DNA from: Allokutzneria sp. A3M-2-11 16
GTDB taxonomy: Bacteria > Actinomycetota > Actinomycetes > Mycobacteriales > Pseudonocardiaceae
Assembly: GCF_024213555.1 (NCBI RefSeq)
Contig: NZ_JANAVO010000001.1
Span: 1,488,001-1,552,000, forward strand
Direction of reading: 5' to 3'
Length of the DNA stretch: 64,000 bases
Shown: positions 1 through 8,402 of the stretch, in pieces
Numbering within the stretch: position 1 is the stretch's first letter
How the letters are laid out: every line of letters begins with the position of its first letter
The notes under the pieces: generated by a model
What the model saw: the letters and a program-made list of their open reading frames with translations, nothing else
What the model was told of the DNA's origin: nothing
Databases searched by the model: none
Translations under genes and position numbers: made by a program

Positions 1-255
1 GGCAGGCGGCCGGACGGCAGCGGCGGGGAGCGCGAGATCGCGTTCGTCTCCGCATTGGCCTACAGCGGTTTCCTGTTCGGACCGCCGATGATCGGCGGGA
101 TCGCGCAGCTGACCTCGCTGTCGATGTCCTTCGTCGCGGTCGGGCTGACCACCGCGCTGATCGCACCGGCCGCGGTGGCCGCGACCCGTTCCCTCGCCCG
201 GGAACGAGCCGCGGCCGAGGAGGTCAGGCCCGCGGTTCCCAGCGGAACCACCTGA
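1..255 (+). CDS. MFS transporter, C-terminal fragment (5' end outside window)
   Basis: The frame is open from the first base to a TGA at 253-255 and encodes the last 84 residues of a membrane protein. A hydrophobic stretch containing FLFGPPMIGG is followed by a second one ending LIAPAAVAA, then a charged cytoplasmic tail. A glycine/proline-rich pair of helices of this type is typical of the last two helices (11 and 12) of 12-helix major facilitator exporters. The substrate cannot be told from this fragment. Its last 32 bases overlap the end of the convergent ABC permease gene. The family call rests on pattern only, since the N-terminal domain is missing. Confidence 0.7.
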   Translation, partial: GRRPDGSGGEREIAFVSALAYSGFLFGPPMIGGIAQLTSLSMSFVAVGLTTALIAPAAVAATRSLARERAAAEEVRPAVPSGTT

Positions 256-979
256 GCGCGGCGTAGACCGCGACCGCCGCCCACACCGCCGAGGCCCCGA
301 CCGCGGGCCCGGCGGCCACCAGCTGGTCGGCGAAGCCGACCGCCCTGCCGTCCCACGTGGTGCCGAGCCAGCCGGTGCGCAGCAGCTCCGCGATCCCGCC
401 GCCGGGCAGGGCGACGGAGATCCAGTGCACCGTCTGGCTGTCCGCCAGGAACGAGCTGGCCGCCGCCCCCGCGGCGACCATGAAGATCGGCAGCGTGGTG
501 ATCTGCGCGTTCTCCGGGGTCTTGGTGAACACGGTGGACGCCATGCCCGCCGCGGCGAACAGAGCCAGCCCCACGAGCACGCCCACGGCGAACAGCAGCG
601 GGTTCTCCGGGATCGGCGCGCCCGCCGCCATCGCGATGACCGTGAGCACGAGCGACTGGGCGAAACCCAACGCCAGCACCGGTCCCACCGTGCCGGCCAG
701 GATGCCGAGGTCGGTCAGCTCACCGCTGCGCAGGCGCTTGAGGAACAGGTCCTGCCTGCGCGCGGTGAGCGTGGTGGTGATGGTGATGTAGACGGTCATC
801 AACAGCACCAACATGATCTGCAGCGTGACCACGACACCCCAGCCACCTCCGCCGAACGAGGTGCCCTGGTAGGCCATGTAACCGCCGAGCCCGAGCGGGA
901 ACGCGATGGCCATGACCATGACCGACCTGTTGCGCCACAACAACTTCAGCTCGGTACTCCCGAGTGCGAGCACCCTCAT
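224..979 (-). CDS. ABC-2 type transporter permease
   Basis: A 251-residue integral membrane protein. It has a short cytoplasmic start (MRVLALGSTELKLLWRN), a first helix, and then five more hydrophobic segments through the MTVYITITTTLTARRQDLFLKRLRSGEL region, which is typical of ABC-2 (DrrB-like) permeases. It should form an exporter with the ATPase encoded just upstream; ABC-2 systems of this kind usually export drugs, lipids or peptides. The start ATG overlaps the ATPase stop (ATGA), which fixes the start and indicates translational coupling. The frame stays open upstream inside the ATPase gene, but that extension has no permease character. The divergent histidine kinase and response regulator genes suggest the exporter responds to an envelope or drug signal. 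Confidence 0.9.
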   Translation of the reverse strand: MRVLALGSTELKLLWRNRSVMVMAIAFPLGLGGYMAYQGTSFGGGGWGVVVTLQIMLVLLMTVYITITTTLTARRQDLFLKRLRSGELTDLGILAGTVGPVLALGFAQSLVLTVIAMAAGAPIPENPLLFAVGVLVGLALFAAAGMASTVFTKTPENAQITTLPIFMVAAGAAASSFLADSQTVHWISVALPGGGIAELLRTGWLGTTWDGRAVGFADQLVAAGPAVGASAVWAAVAVYAALRWFRWEPRA

Positions 980-1893
980 GCCACGGCTCCCATCCGCTCG
1001 GCGACCTGGTGGAAAACGTCTTCGAGCGAGGCGTGGTGCGCGCGCAGGCGCCCCAGGTCCACCCCGCGTTGCCCGGCCCAGCCGAGCAGCACGCTCAGGT
1101 CCTGTTGCAGGCTGGCGGAGTTCAGCTCGATCCGGCCCGCGCGGTTGACGAAGTTCGACATCCCGGGCAGCACCGGCAGTTCGGTCACGGAGACCCCGTG
1201 CGGCAGGTCGAAGGCGATCCGCGCCGGATGGCTCTCCAGCACCTCCGCCAGCGTCCCGTGCACGCTGATCCGCCCTTCGTCCATAATGGACAGACGAGTG
1301 GCCAGCGTCTCGGCCTCCTCGAGGTAGTGCGTGGTGAGCAGCACCGTGGTGCCCTCGACGAGCAGTCCGCGCACAACCTCCCACGTGCGCTTGCGCGACT
1401 CCGGGTCCAGGCCGGTGGTCGGCTCGTCCAGGAACAGCACCTCCGGCTTGTTGAGCACGGCCAGCGCCAGGTCGAGCCGCCTGCGCTCGCCACCGGAGAG
1501 CTGCTTCACCGCCACCTGGGCGCGGTGACCGAGGTCGAGCAGGTCGAGCACGTCCAGCCGCCCCCGGCGGGCAGTGGTGATCTTCCCCCACAGTTGGAGC
1601 GTCTCGGCAACGGCGAGGTCACCGGCGAAACCGCTCTCCTGCAACATGATCCCCGTGCGCGGGCGCAGTCGGGCGCGGTCGGCGACGGGGTCGAGGCCGA
1701 GCACCCGCACGCTGCCGCCGGACGCGCGCCGGTGCCCCTCAAGGGTTTCCACCGCCGTCGTCTTGCCTGCGCCGTTCGTGCCGAGCAGGGCGTACAGCTC
1801 GCCCGGACGGACTTGCAGGTCGATCCCCCGCACCGCCTCGAACGAGCCGTAGGCGCAGCGAAGCCCGACGGCGTCGATCGCGTATTCGTTCAC
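976..1893 (-). CDS. ABC transporter ATP-binding protein (drug-export type)
   Basis: About 305 residues from GTG 1893. It carries a Walker A (GTNGAGKTT), a Q-loop region (MLQESGF), the signature LSGGERRRL, a Walker B (EVLFLDEPTTGLD) and a switch His (LLTTHYLEEAE), so it is a complete nucleotide-binding domain. The extended C-terminal tail is typical of DrrA/CcmA-like exporters. It powers the permease encoded immediately downstream. An in-frame GTG/ATG-type start exists up to 1989, but the added residues are not ABC-like and lie over the divergent promoter region, so GTG 1893 is preferred. No strong Shine-Dalgarno is visible and the start remains somewhat uncertain. Confidence 0.9.
   Translation of the reverse strand: MNEYAIDAVGLRCAYGSFEAVRGIDLQVRPGELYALLGTNGAGKTTAVETLEGHRRASGGSVRVLGLDPVADRARLRPRTGIMLQESGFAGDLAVAETLQLWGKITTARRGRLDVLDLLDLGHRAQVAVKQLSGGERRRLDLALAVLNKPEVLFLDEPTTGLDPESRKRTWEVVRGLLVEGTTVLLTTHYLEEAETLATRLSIMDEGRISVHGTLAEVLESHPARIAFDLPHGVSVTELPVLPGMSNFVNRAGRIELNSASLQQDLSVLLGWAGQRGVDLGRLRAHHASLEDVFHQVAERMGAVA
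1279..1291. repeat. Iterated palindrome GTCCA-TAA-TGGAC
   Basis: One of seven exact GTCCA-N3-TGGAC matches in the window. This copy lies inside the ABC ATPase coding sequence. Confidence 0.7.
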
Positions 1894-1976
1894 GGGACAA
1901 AGCCTGACCGGTGGCGGCCTCGGCCAGTAGTGCGCGCGATCATCACTCCGGGCGGCGCCGTGCGTTGCGGCCGTAC

Positions 1977-1988
1977 TGACATATGTCA
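1977..1988. promoter_or_regulatory. Perfect 12-bp palindrome TGACATATGTCA between divergent exporter and two-component genes
   Basis: TGACATATGTCA is an exact dyad. It lies upstream of both the ABC operon and the histidine kinase gene, just ahead of a -10-like TAGCGT (1996-2001) that sits 7 nt before GTG 2009. NarL/DesR-type regulators bind short dyads with TGAC...GTCA-like halves, so this is a candidate site for the response regulator encoded at 3127. Binding is inferred. Confidence 0.5.
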
Positions 1989-2008
1989 TCGGCAGTAGCG
2001 TTGCTCCC

Positions 2009-3130
2009 GTGCCGTCACCGGAACCGTCTTTGGAGAAACGGCTTCGCGCCGTCCGGGCCTACACCAAGTGGTCATTGCTGCTGAGCGTGCAGGTCTTCGC
2101 CGGACTGCCGCTCTTCGTGGTGGCCTTCGCCGACATCGGCTGGTGGCGCGCGCCCTTGATCGCGATGCAGCTCGTGTTCATGGTGCTGGCCGGACGCCTG
2201 ACGCTGCGCGGGATGAGCGAGTACGGCTGCGTCCGGCCGACCGACAGGCAGCTGCTGCTCACGCTCGGCCTGTCGCTGGCCTCGTGCGCCGCGATGGTCG
2301 GCATAGCCAACATCGGCGTTTCCGCGTGGGCGGCGTTCAGCCCGGCGGCAGCGGCCAGCGCGGCAGCAGCCGTGCTGCCGTCGCGGCTGCGCTGGGGGCA
2401 GTCGGCGGTCATGGCGGGGCTGACTGCGCTGATCACCGTTGGCCGACCGAACTACTACTGGTTGACCGCCGCGATCGTCGTGCTCCTGATCACCGGGATA
2501 ACCGTGACGCAGGCGTGGTTGTGGGACGTCACGGAGCAGGTCAACGCCGCGCGCGCCACCGAGTCGGAGCTGGCCGTGGCCAACGAGCGGCTGCGCTTCG
2601 CCGCCGACCTGCACGACGTGCTCGGGCACAGCCTCGAAGTGATCGCGATGAAGGCCGAGCTGGCGGTGCGGCTGCCCGACGACGAGCGCGCCCGCGCCAC
2701 CATGGCCGAGGTGCGGCAGACCGCGCACGACGCGCTCAGCGAGGTCAGGGACGTGGTCCGCGGCTATCGGCGGGTCGACCTGCCCACGGAGCTGGGCGGC
2801 ATCCGCTCGCTGCTCGAGGCAGCTGGAATCGCTTGTCGCATAACGGGTTCCCTGCCCTCGACACAGCAGCCGCTGTTCGGCGCGGTGCTGCGCGAGGCGG
2901 TCACGAACGTGCTCCGGCACGCCGCCGCGACGCGGTGTGAGATCACCTTCGACGGGCCGCGGGTGACCGTCGTCAACGACGGCGTCGCCGACAGCGCGCA
3001 GGACGGCACCGGCACCGGGCTGACCGGGCTCGCGGCGCGGGTGCACGCGGTGGGCGGGCGGTTCACCGCCGGTGCGGAGCCGGGCGGGACGTTCCGGGTG
3101 AGCGCGGAGATTCCGGAGGAGACGGCATGA
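2009..3130 (+). CDS. Sensor histidine kinase, DesK/NarX-like (HisKA_3)
   Basis: 373 residues. The N-terminal half has about five hydrophobic membrane segments. The dimerisation domain carries the phospho-acceptor in DLHDVLGHSLEVIA (His about residue 202). The HATPase domain shows AVTNVLRHAAA (N box) and GTGTGLTGLAARV (G box). It should autophosphorylate and pass phosphate to the response regulator whose ATG overlaps its stop (ATGA). No Shine-Dalgarno precedes GTG 2009, but TAGCGT lies 7 nt upstream, suggesting a leaderless mRNA. The divergent ABC-2 exporter is the likely target, as in many actinobacterial kinase/regulator/exporter modules. The inducing signal is unknown. Confidence 0.93.
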   Translation: MPSPEPSLEKRLRAVRAYTKWSLLLSVQVFAGLPLFVVAFADIGWWRAPLIAMQLVFMVLAGRLTLRGMSEYGCVRPTDRQLLLTLGLSLASCAAMVGIANIGVSAWAAFSPAAAASAAAAVLPSRLRWGQSAVMAGLTALITVGRPNYYWLTAAIVVLLITGITVTQAWLWDVTEQVNAARATESELAVANERLRFAADLHDVLGHSLEVIAMKAELAVRLPDDERARATMAEVRQTAHDALSEVRDVVRGYRRVDLPTELGGIRSLLEAAGIACRITGSLPSTQQPLFGAVLREAVTNVLRHAAATRCEITFDGPRVTVVNDGVADSAQDGTGTGLTGLAARVHAVGGRFTAGAEPGGTFRVSAEIPEETA

Positions 3131-3732
3131 TCAGGCTGCTGCTGGCCGACGACGAGCACCTGATCCGGGGAGCCGTGGCCGCACTGCTCGCGCTGGAGCC
3201 GGACATCGACGTGGTGGCCGAGGTCGCCGACGGCCCGTCCGCGCTGAAAGCCGCCAAGCAGTTGCTGCCGGACGTGGCCATGGTGGACCTGGAGATGCCG
3301 GGCATGGACGGGCTCGAACTCGCCGAGGCGCTGCGCAACGAGCTGCCGAAGACCCGGATCGCGATCGTCACCAGGCACGCGAGGCCCGGTGTGCTGCACC
3401 GCGCGCTCAACGCCGGGGTGCTCGCGTTCGTGCCGAAGACCGCGCAGGCGCAGTCGCTCGCGGACGTGGTGCGCAAGGTCAACGCGGGGCAGCGGTGCAT
3501 CGACCCGGACCTCGCCACCCAGGCCCTGCTGGCCGGGCCGTGCCCGCTGACGCCGCGCGAGCTGGACGTGCTGCGCGAGAGCCGGGAGGGCGCGACCGTG
3601 CAGGTGATCGCGCGGCGGCTGCACCTGACCCAGGGCACCGTGCGCAACTACCTGTCCACGGCGATGACCAAGCTTGACGCTGAAACAAGGTACGAGGCCG
3701 CCCAGCGGGCCTGGGAACTCGGGTGGCTGTGA
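3127..3732 (+). CDS. Response regulator, NarL/FixJ family
   Basis: 201 residues. The receiver domain (about residues 1-120) has the acidic pair in LLLADDEH, phospho-acceptor Asp54 in MVDLEMPGMDG, and the switch Lys in FVPKTAQ. The C-terminal LuxR-type helix-turn-helix runs from LTPRELDVLRE through QGTVRNYLSTAMTKL. It is coupled by an ATGA overlap to the kinase gene. The DNA target may be the TGACATATGTCA dyad in front of the kinase and the divergent ABC exporter (inference). Length and domain order are normal for DesR-like regulators. The 57 bp before the next gene hold no obvious terminator, so read-through into the adaptor operon is possible. Confidence 0.94.
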   Translation: MIRLLLADDEHLIRGAVAALLALEPDIDVVAEVADGPSALKAAKQLLPDVAMVDLEMPGMDGLELAEALRNELPKTRIAIVTRHARPGVLHRALNAGVLAFVPKTAQAQSLADVVRKVNAGQRCIDPDLATQALLAGPCPLTPRELDVLRESREGATVQVIARRLHLTQGTVRNYLSTAMTKLDAETRYEAAQRAWELGWL

Positions 3733-3789
3733 CAGGTCCGTTACCGGGCATACAGGTAATACCCAGCTAGCGCACAGAGGCTGCGGCGC

Positions 3790-4962
3790 ATGAGACGTGC
3801 CGTGCTGATCAACGTCGGGTTGGTCGTGATCGTGCTGGTCGCGGGGTTCTTCGCGGTCCGCCTGCTCTTCCCCGGCCAAGCCGCCCAAGGCGCGGCGCCG
3901 CGCACCGTCCCGGTCACCACCGGCTCGGTCAGCGCGACCGTCTCGGCCGCCGGGACGGTGCAGAGCGCGTCGACGGTCGGGGTGAACTTCGGCACGAACG
4001 GGACCGTCAAGAAGATCTCGGTCAAGGTCGGCGACAAGGTCAGTGCGGGTCAGGAGCTGGCGCGGCTGGACACGACCGCGTTGCAGAGCAAGGTCGACCA
4101 GGCGGACGCGAGCCTGGACGCCGCCGAGGCCGCGCTCGCCGCGGTGAAGGCCGACGACGCAGCCACGCTCGCTCAGCGCAAGAGCCAGGTCACGCAGGCC
4201 AAGGCGGCGTTGACCGAGGCGAAGGCCAACCTGTCGTCGGCGGTGCTCAAAGCGCCCGCCGAGGGCACGGTCGTGACGATCTCCGGCTCGGTCGGCAATC
4301 CCGCGACCTCCGGTTCCTCCTCCGGAAGTGGCGGCGGCTCGTCGTCGTCTTCTTCGTCATCTTCTTCGTCATCGTCATCGTCGAGCAGCAGCACGACGAG
4401 CGGCTTCATCGTGCTGTCCGACCTGGTCAACTTCCAGGTGAGGGCGAACATCGCGGAGATCGACATCTCCCGGTTGAAGGCCGGTCAGGATGCCACGGTC
4501 ACGATCAACGCGTTGCCCGACAAGCAGTTCCCCGCGAAGGTCAACCAGATCGACCTCACGCCCACCACCAGCGGGAACGTCGTTCAGTACGGCGTGACGC
4601 TGACCCTGGACGAGGTGCCGGAAGGGCTCAAGCCGGGTCAGTCCGCCAGCGTCCAGGTGGTGGTGGCCAAGGTCGACAACGCGCTGACCGTGCCGAGCTT
4701 CGCGGTCCAGACCTCGGGCGGCACGCACCGCGTGACGGTGTGGAGCAACGGGCAGCAGGCGGTGCGCACGGTCCAGGTCGGGGTGAAGGGCGAGCAGTCG
4801 ACGCAGATCACCTCCGGGCTGGCCGAGGGCGAGCTTGTGGTGATCCCCACGGTGACGGCGAACACCAATCCCCAGCAGCAGCAACAACTTCCCGGCGGGC
4901 GAGTGACCCTCGGCGGCGGCGGTGGCTTCACCGGGGGCGGCGGTCCGGGTGGCAACCGATGA
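3790..4962 (+). CDS. HlyD/MacA-like efflux adaptor (membrane fusion) protein
   Basis: 390 residues. There is an N-terminal membrane anchor (about residues 7-25), a lipoyl/barrel-sandwich half (VSATVSAAGTVQSAS), a short coiled-coil hairpin rich in Ala/Lys, then beta-barrel and membrane-proximal domains. It is the extracytoplasmic partner of the MacB-like ATPase and FtsX-like permease that follow with ATGA overlaps. The odd feature is an almost pure serine run at about residues 176-204, encoded by mixed TCG/TCT/TCA codons (4335-4385) that look like a simple-sequence expansion. It sits where the outward half of the hairpin/lipoyl domain would be. The C-terminus is Gly-rich. Such adaptors occur in monoderm actinobacteria without an outer-membrane channel. 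Confidence 0.9.
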   Translation: MRRAVLINVGLVVIVLVAGFFAVRLLFPGQAAQGAAPRTVPVTTGSVSATVSAAGTVQSASTVGVNFGTNGTVKKISVKVGDKVSAGQELARLDTTALQSKVDQADASLDAAEAALAAVKADDAATLAQRKSQVTQAKAALTEAKANLSSAVLKAPAEGTVVTISGSVGNPATSGSSSGSGGGSSSSSSSSSSSSSSSSSSTTSGFIVLSDLVNFQVRANIAEIDISRLKAGQDATVTINALPDKQFPAKVNQIDLTPTTSGNVVQYGVTLTLDEVPEGLKPGQSASVQVVVAKVDNALTVPSFAVQTSGGTHRVTVWSNGQQAVRTVQVGVKGEQSTQITSGLAEGELVVIPTVTANTNPQQQQQLPGGRVTLGGGGGFTGGGGPGGNR

Positions 4963-5654
4963 CGGCTCCGGTCATCGAGATCAAGGGCCTGCGCAAGACC
5001 TACGGCAGCGGTGACACCGCGGTGCACGCGCTGCGCGGCGTGGATCTGACCGTGCACCGCGGCGACTACGTGGCGATCATGGGCGCGTCCGGCTCCGGGA
5101 AGTCGACGATGCTGAACATCCTCGGCTGCCTCGACGTGCCGAGCGGGGGGCGCTACAAGCTCGACGGCATCGACGTCGGCAGCTTCAACGAGACCCAGTT
5201 GTCCTTGCTGCGCAACAGGAAGCTCGGCTTCGTGTTCCAGTCGTTCAACCTCATCCCCCGGGTTTCCGCGCTGGGCAACGTGGAGCTGCCGATGACCTAC
5301 GCGGGCCTCGGCCGCAGGCAGCGGCGGGAGCGGGCGGAGGCGGCGCTGCAGCTCGTCGGGCTCAGCGACCGCGCCCACCACATGCCCAACGAGCTCTCCG
5401 GCGGCCAGCAACAACGCGTCGCGGTGGCGCGGGCTCTGGTCAACGCGCCCGCGCTGGTGCTCGCCGACGAGCCGACCGGCAACCTGGACAGCAAGAGCAG
5501 CGGTGATCTCCTCGGCGTCCTCGGCAGGCTCAACGCGCTTGGCCGGACGATCGTGATGATCACGCACGAGAACGACGTGGCCGCGCACGCCCGCCGCGTC
5601 GTCCGACTCGTGGACGGCGAGGTCACCTCCGACCACCGGCAGGCGCCGCTATGA
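4959..5654 (+). CDS. MacB/LolD-type ABC transporter ATP-binding protein
   Basis: 231 residues with Walker A (GASGSGKST), Q-loop (FVFQSFNLI), signature (LSGGQQQRV), Walker B (LVLADEPTGNLD) and switch His (MITHEND). The LD motif and length are those of the MacB/LolD/FtsE clade that pairs with FtsX-like permeases. ATG 4959 overlaps the adaptor stop (ATGA), and its own stop overlaps the permease start in the same way, so the three genes form one coupled operon. The longer open frame starting at 4740 lies inside the adaptor gene and is not used. Confidence 0.94.
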   Translation: MTAPVIEIKGLRKTYGSGDTAVHALRGVDLTVHRGDYVAIMGASGSGKSTMLNILGCLDVPSGGRYKLDGIDVGSFNETQLSLLRNRKLGFVFQSFNLIPRVSALGNVELPMTYAGLGRRQRRERAEAALQLVGLSDRAHHMPNELSGGQQQRVAVARALVNAPALVLADEPTGNLDSKSSGDLLGVLGRLNALGRTIVMITHENDVAAHARRVVRLVDGEVTSDHRQAPL

Positions 5655-6850
5655 GCGCGCTGGAAGTGCTGCGGTTCGCCGTGAAAGGCTTGCTGGCAAA
5701 CAAGATGCGGTCGGTGCTGACGACACTGGGGATCAGCATCGGTGTCGCCGCGGTGATCCTGTTGACCGCGGTGGGCAACGGGGCGTCCAAGGCGATCGAG
5801 AACAGCATCGCCGGGCTGGGCACGAACCTGCTCACCGTCTCGCCGATGCGCGGCGGAGCCGCGACCGCGCCGCGCCCGTTGACCGTCGCCGATGCGGAAG
5901 CCTTGGCGGACAAGAGAATCGCGCCCGACATCCGAACCGTCTCACCCGTCGTGGTCGCGCAGGCGACGGCGGCCCACCGGGGCGTCAGCCACAGCATCGG
6001 GCAGGTCATCGGCACCCGGCCGAGCTACTTCGACGCCACGAGCAGCCCCGTCGGCTCGGGCGCGGCGTTCTCCGACAGCGACGTGACCGAGGCGCGCAAG
6101 GTCGTGGTGATCGGGCAGACCGTCGCCCAGGAGCTCTTCGCGGGGGACGACCCGCTCGGCAAGCAGATCCAGCTGAACAACATCCCGTTCACCGTGGTGG
6201 GAGTGTTGGCGCAGAAGGGATCCAGCGGCCTGCAGAACTCCGACGACACCGTGGTGGCGCCGCTGACCACGCTCCAGTACGCGCTGACCGGGACCGGCAG
6301 CCTCAGCCAGGTGGTCGTGCAGGCGGAGTCCGCCGAGGTGATCACGGCCGCGCAGAACCAGATCACCGCCGTGCTCAACCAGCGGCACGGCATCACCGGA
6401 TCGGCCGCATCCGACTTCCGCGTGCAGAACCAGCAACAGCTGCTCAGCACGCGCACGCAGGCGGTGGACGTCTTCACCACGCTGCTCGCCGCCGTCGCCG
6501 GGATCTCCCTGCTGGTCGGCGGGATCGGCATCACCAACATCATGCTGGTCACGGTCACCGAGCGGATCAGGGAGATCGGCATCCGCAAGGCCATCGGCGC
6601 CCCGCGCGGCGCGATCTCCGGGCAGTTCCTGGCCGAGGCGACGCTGCTGAGCATGGTCGGCGGCGCGATCGGGGTGCTCGCGGGCTGGGTGGGCAGCCGG
6701 TTCAGCTTCTCCGGCATCCAGCCGGAGGTGCTGCCCTCCTCGGTGCTGCTGGCCTTCGGCGTGTCCGTCCTCATTGGACTGTTCTTCGGCAGCTACCCGG
6801 CGAGCCGGGCCGCGAAGCTGCGCCCGATCGAAGCCCTTCGGCATGAGTGA
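5651..6850 (+). CDS. MacB-like FtsX-domain ABC permease
   Basis: 399 residues. One helix near the N-terminus (LTTLGISIGVAAVILLTAV) is followed by a roughly 200-residue periplasmic-type MacB_PCD domain and three C-terminal helices with the FtsX core (GGIGITNIMLVTVTERIREI, then IRKAIGA). It is a normal-length MacB-type permease without a fused ATPase. With the adaptor and ATPase it should form a mechanotransmission-type exporter for peptides, lipids or antibiotics; the cargo is unknown. The start is fixed by an ATGA overlap with the ATPase. Confidence 0.93.
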   Translation: MSALEVLRFAVKGLLANKMRSVLTTLGISIGVAAVILLTAVGNGASKAIENSIAGLGTNLLTVSPMRGGAATAPRPLTVADAEALADKRIAPDIRTVSPVVVAQATAAHRGVSHSIGQVIGTRPSYFDATSSPVGSGAAFSDSDVTEARKVVVIGQTVAQELFAGDDPLGKQIQLNNIPFTVVGVLAQKGSSGLQNSDDTVVAPLTTLQYALTGTGSLSQVVVQAESAEVITAAQNQITAVLNQRHGITGSAASDFRVQNQQQLLSTRTQAVDVFTTLLAAVAGISLLVGGIGITNIMLVTVTERIREIGIRKAIGAPRGAISGQFLAEATLLSMVGGAIGVLAGWVGSRFSFSGIQPEVLPSSVLLAFGVSVLIGLFFGSYPASRAAKLRPIEALRHE

Positions 6851-6857
6851 GGCTGGC

Positions 6858-7334
6858 ATGTCCATCGACCCCGAGAAGCTGCTGACCAGCGAGCTCGACG
6901 ACGACGACCTGACCGGGCGGCTGGCGGCGGCCGGGCGCGGCACGAGCAGGCTGACGCTCACCCTGGCCGCCGCGGCGCTCGCCGTCGTGTCCTTCCTCGG
7001 CGGCGTCGCCATGCACTCCGCGCTCGGCGGTCGCTCGCCCTCGCGCCCGGCCCAGGCGCAGCAGCAACCGCAGCAGCAGCAACCGCAGCAGCAGCAACAG
7101 GCGCGTGGCACCGCGGGCACGATCGCCCGGATCGAGGGCGACACGGTGTACCTCAAGGCCCGCGACGGCCAGGAGATCAAGGTCGTGTTCTCCGAGCAGA
7201 CCTCGGTGATGATCACGCAACGCGGCTCCGCCCGTGACCTGGCTCCCGGTGACACCGTTGCGGTGCAAGGAGAACGAGCCGAGGACGGCACCGTGACAGC
7301 ACGTCAGATCACCGAACAACCCGCTGCCCGCTGA
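6858..7334 (+). CDS. Membrane-anchored protein with Gln-rich linker and small beta domain
   Basis: About 158 residues from ATG 6858, which has GAGG 5 nt upstream; an in-frame ATG at 6843 overlapping the permease end is the alternative. There is an acidic N-terminus (SELDDDDLTGRLA), one transmembrane segment, a linker of repeated QQQP units (nt 7060-7100), then a domain of about 70 residues (GTIARIEGDTVYLKARDG, then APGDTVAVQG) resembling the OB-like DUF5666 fold. It is the fourth gene of the MacAB-like operon and probably an accessory extracytoplasmic factor. The family call is tentative. Confidence 0.8.
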   Translation: MSIDPEKLLTSELDDDDLTGRLAAAGRGTSRLTLTLAAAALAVVSFLGGVAMHSALGGRSPSRPAQAQQQPQQQQPQQQQQARGTAGTIARIEGDTVYLKARDGQEIKVVFSEQTSVMITQRGSARDLAPGDTVAVQGERAEDGTVTARQITEQPAAR

Positions 7335-7355
7335 CCCAGCCCTCCCGAGTTGGAC

Positions 7356-7469
7356 AGTCTTCAAGTCCTACGAACCCCACCAAAAACGGTCGCTAACAGC
7401 GACAAACCCTGCGCCGGGTTGGTAGCTGTTAGCGACCGCTGGGAGAAGGGTCGGGGGTACTTGAAGACG
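7356..7469. repeat. Intergenic palindromic repeat, copy 1
   Basis: This element of about 113 bp lies between convergent genes (ends 7334 and 7472). Its outer ends are AGTCTTCAAGTCC and GTACTTGAAGAC. Inside are inverted arms CGGTCGCTAACAGC (7387-7400) and GCTGTTAGCGACCG (7425-7438). The same end sequences and a related CTAAC...GTTAG core recur at 61277-61583, also between convergent genes. It could act as a bidirectional terminator or belong to a REP/MITE-like family. Confidence 0.8.
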
Positions 7470-7471
7470 GG

Positions 7472-8302
7472 TCAACTACGCACGCTGGCCGCGAAGACGG
7501 ACTTCGTGAGCGTGGTGATGCGACCGGCGGCGGTGGCCCACGGAGTGCCTTCCGGGTGCAAGGTCAGCACGACCACGATCTTGCGATCTCCTTCGCCCAC
7601 AAGGCCGGACGTGTGCAGAGCGGGGCTGCGGAGGTCGATTTCGTCAGCCCCGACGCCTTCGCCGGTGACGACGCACTTCTCTCCGCGAAGCGGGTCCGGG
7701 TAGCCCGACCAACCCTGTTTGACGGCCCACGGGCGCGGCAGTGCGCGAGGGATGCCGAAGTACTGGTCGCGCTCGTCCGTCGCGCACTGCGTTGCCTTGC
7801 GGAGGTTGCCGAGCACGAAGTCGCGGAACTGCTGCGGTGCCCGTTCCAGCAGGTACCGGTAGATCTTGACGACGTCGGAGGCGCTGACCGCGGTGCGGCC
7901 CCACCAGTTCGGATCCGCGGGCGGCTGCGTCTCGGTGAGCCCGATCAGCGCGACCATCCGCTGCACGATCGAGTTGTACCCGTTGCGGTCCCACAGGATC
8001 GAGGCAGCGGTGTCATCGCTGGAGCGCAGCATCGGCTCCAGCAGCGCCAGGTCGATGTCGGGCACGGGCGTGCCGACACCCCTGCCGTTCAAGTAGTCCA
8101 GCGCGATCAGGATCTTCACGATGGACGCCGAACGGAATCGCATCGTGGCCTGGTGCTGCGCCGTCATCTGGCCCGTGTTCCGGTCGTAGACCGCGAATCC
8201 CGTCGTCACCCCCGGCGGTATCTCCACCGCGGGCGCGGCACCCGCCTGTGGACCCATCGCCGTGCTCAGCGCGACTGCCGCCGCGACCACTCTGGTCCTC
8301 AC
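7472..8302 (-). CDS. Secreted class A beta-lactamase-like serine hydrolase
   Basis: 276 residues from GTG 8302, chosen because GGGGGAGGCG lies just upstream and a signal peptide (VRTRVVAAAVALSTAMG, cleavage near AGAA) begins there; the open frame extends to 8416. The catalytic SxxK is SASIVK, an SDN-like element is SSDDTAAS, and a KTG-like element is VKQGWSG. These place it in the beta-lactamase/transpeptidase-like superfamily. The degenerate SDN and KTG motifs suggest a D-Ala-D-Ala-handling or unknown hydrolase rather than a resistance enzyme. It is divergent from the glycosyltransferase gene at 8403. Confidence 0.88.
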   Translation of the reverse strand: MRTRVVAAAVALSTAMGPQAGAAPAVEIPPGVTTGFAVYDRNTGQMTAQHQATMRFRSASIVKILIALDYLNGRGVGTPVPDIDLALLEPMLRSSDDTAASILWDRNGYNSIVQRMVALIGLTETQPPADPNWWGRTAVSASDVVKIYRYLLERAPQQFRDFVLGNLRKATQCATDERDQYFGIPRALPRPWAVKQGWSGYPDPLRGEKCVVTGEGVGADEIDLRSPALHTSGLVGEGDRKIVVVLTLHPEGTPWATAAGRITTLTKSVFAASVRS

Positions 8303-8402
8303 ATCGCCTCCCCCATCCGGGAAATCCGAACGTAGGTCGCGAAAACCCGTGCGGTCTGCGGCCTTCAGCGGAGGCCGAACAGTCCAGCTGTAGTTTCGGG
8401 CC

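Noticed and set aside
224-1591. 455-codon version of the ABC permease
   Set aside because: The first 204 codons are an out-of-frame reading of the ATPase gene. The permease starts at ATG 979 with an ATGA overlap.
7350-7703. 117-codon ORF reading through the first palindromic repeat
   Set aside because: It consists of repeat DNA joined to antisense of the beta-lactamase-like gene. Similar spurious ORFs occur in the other copies.
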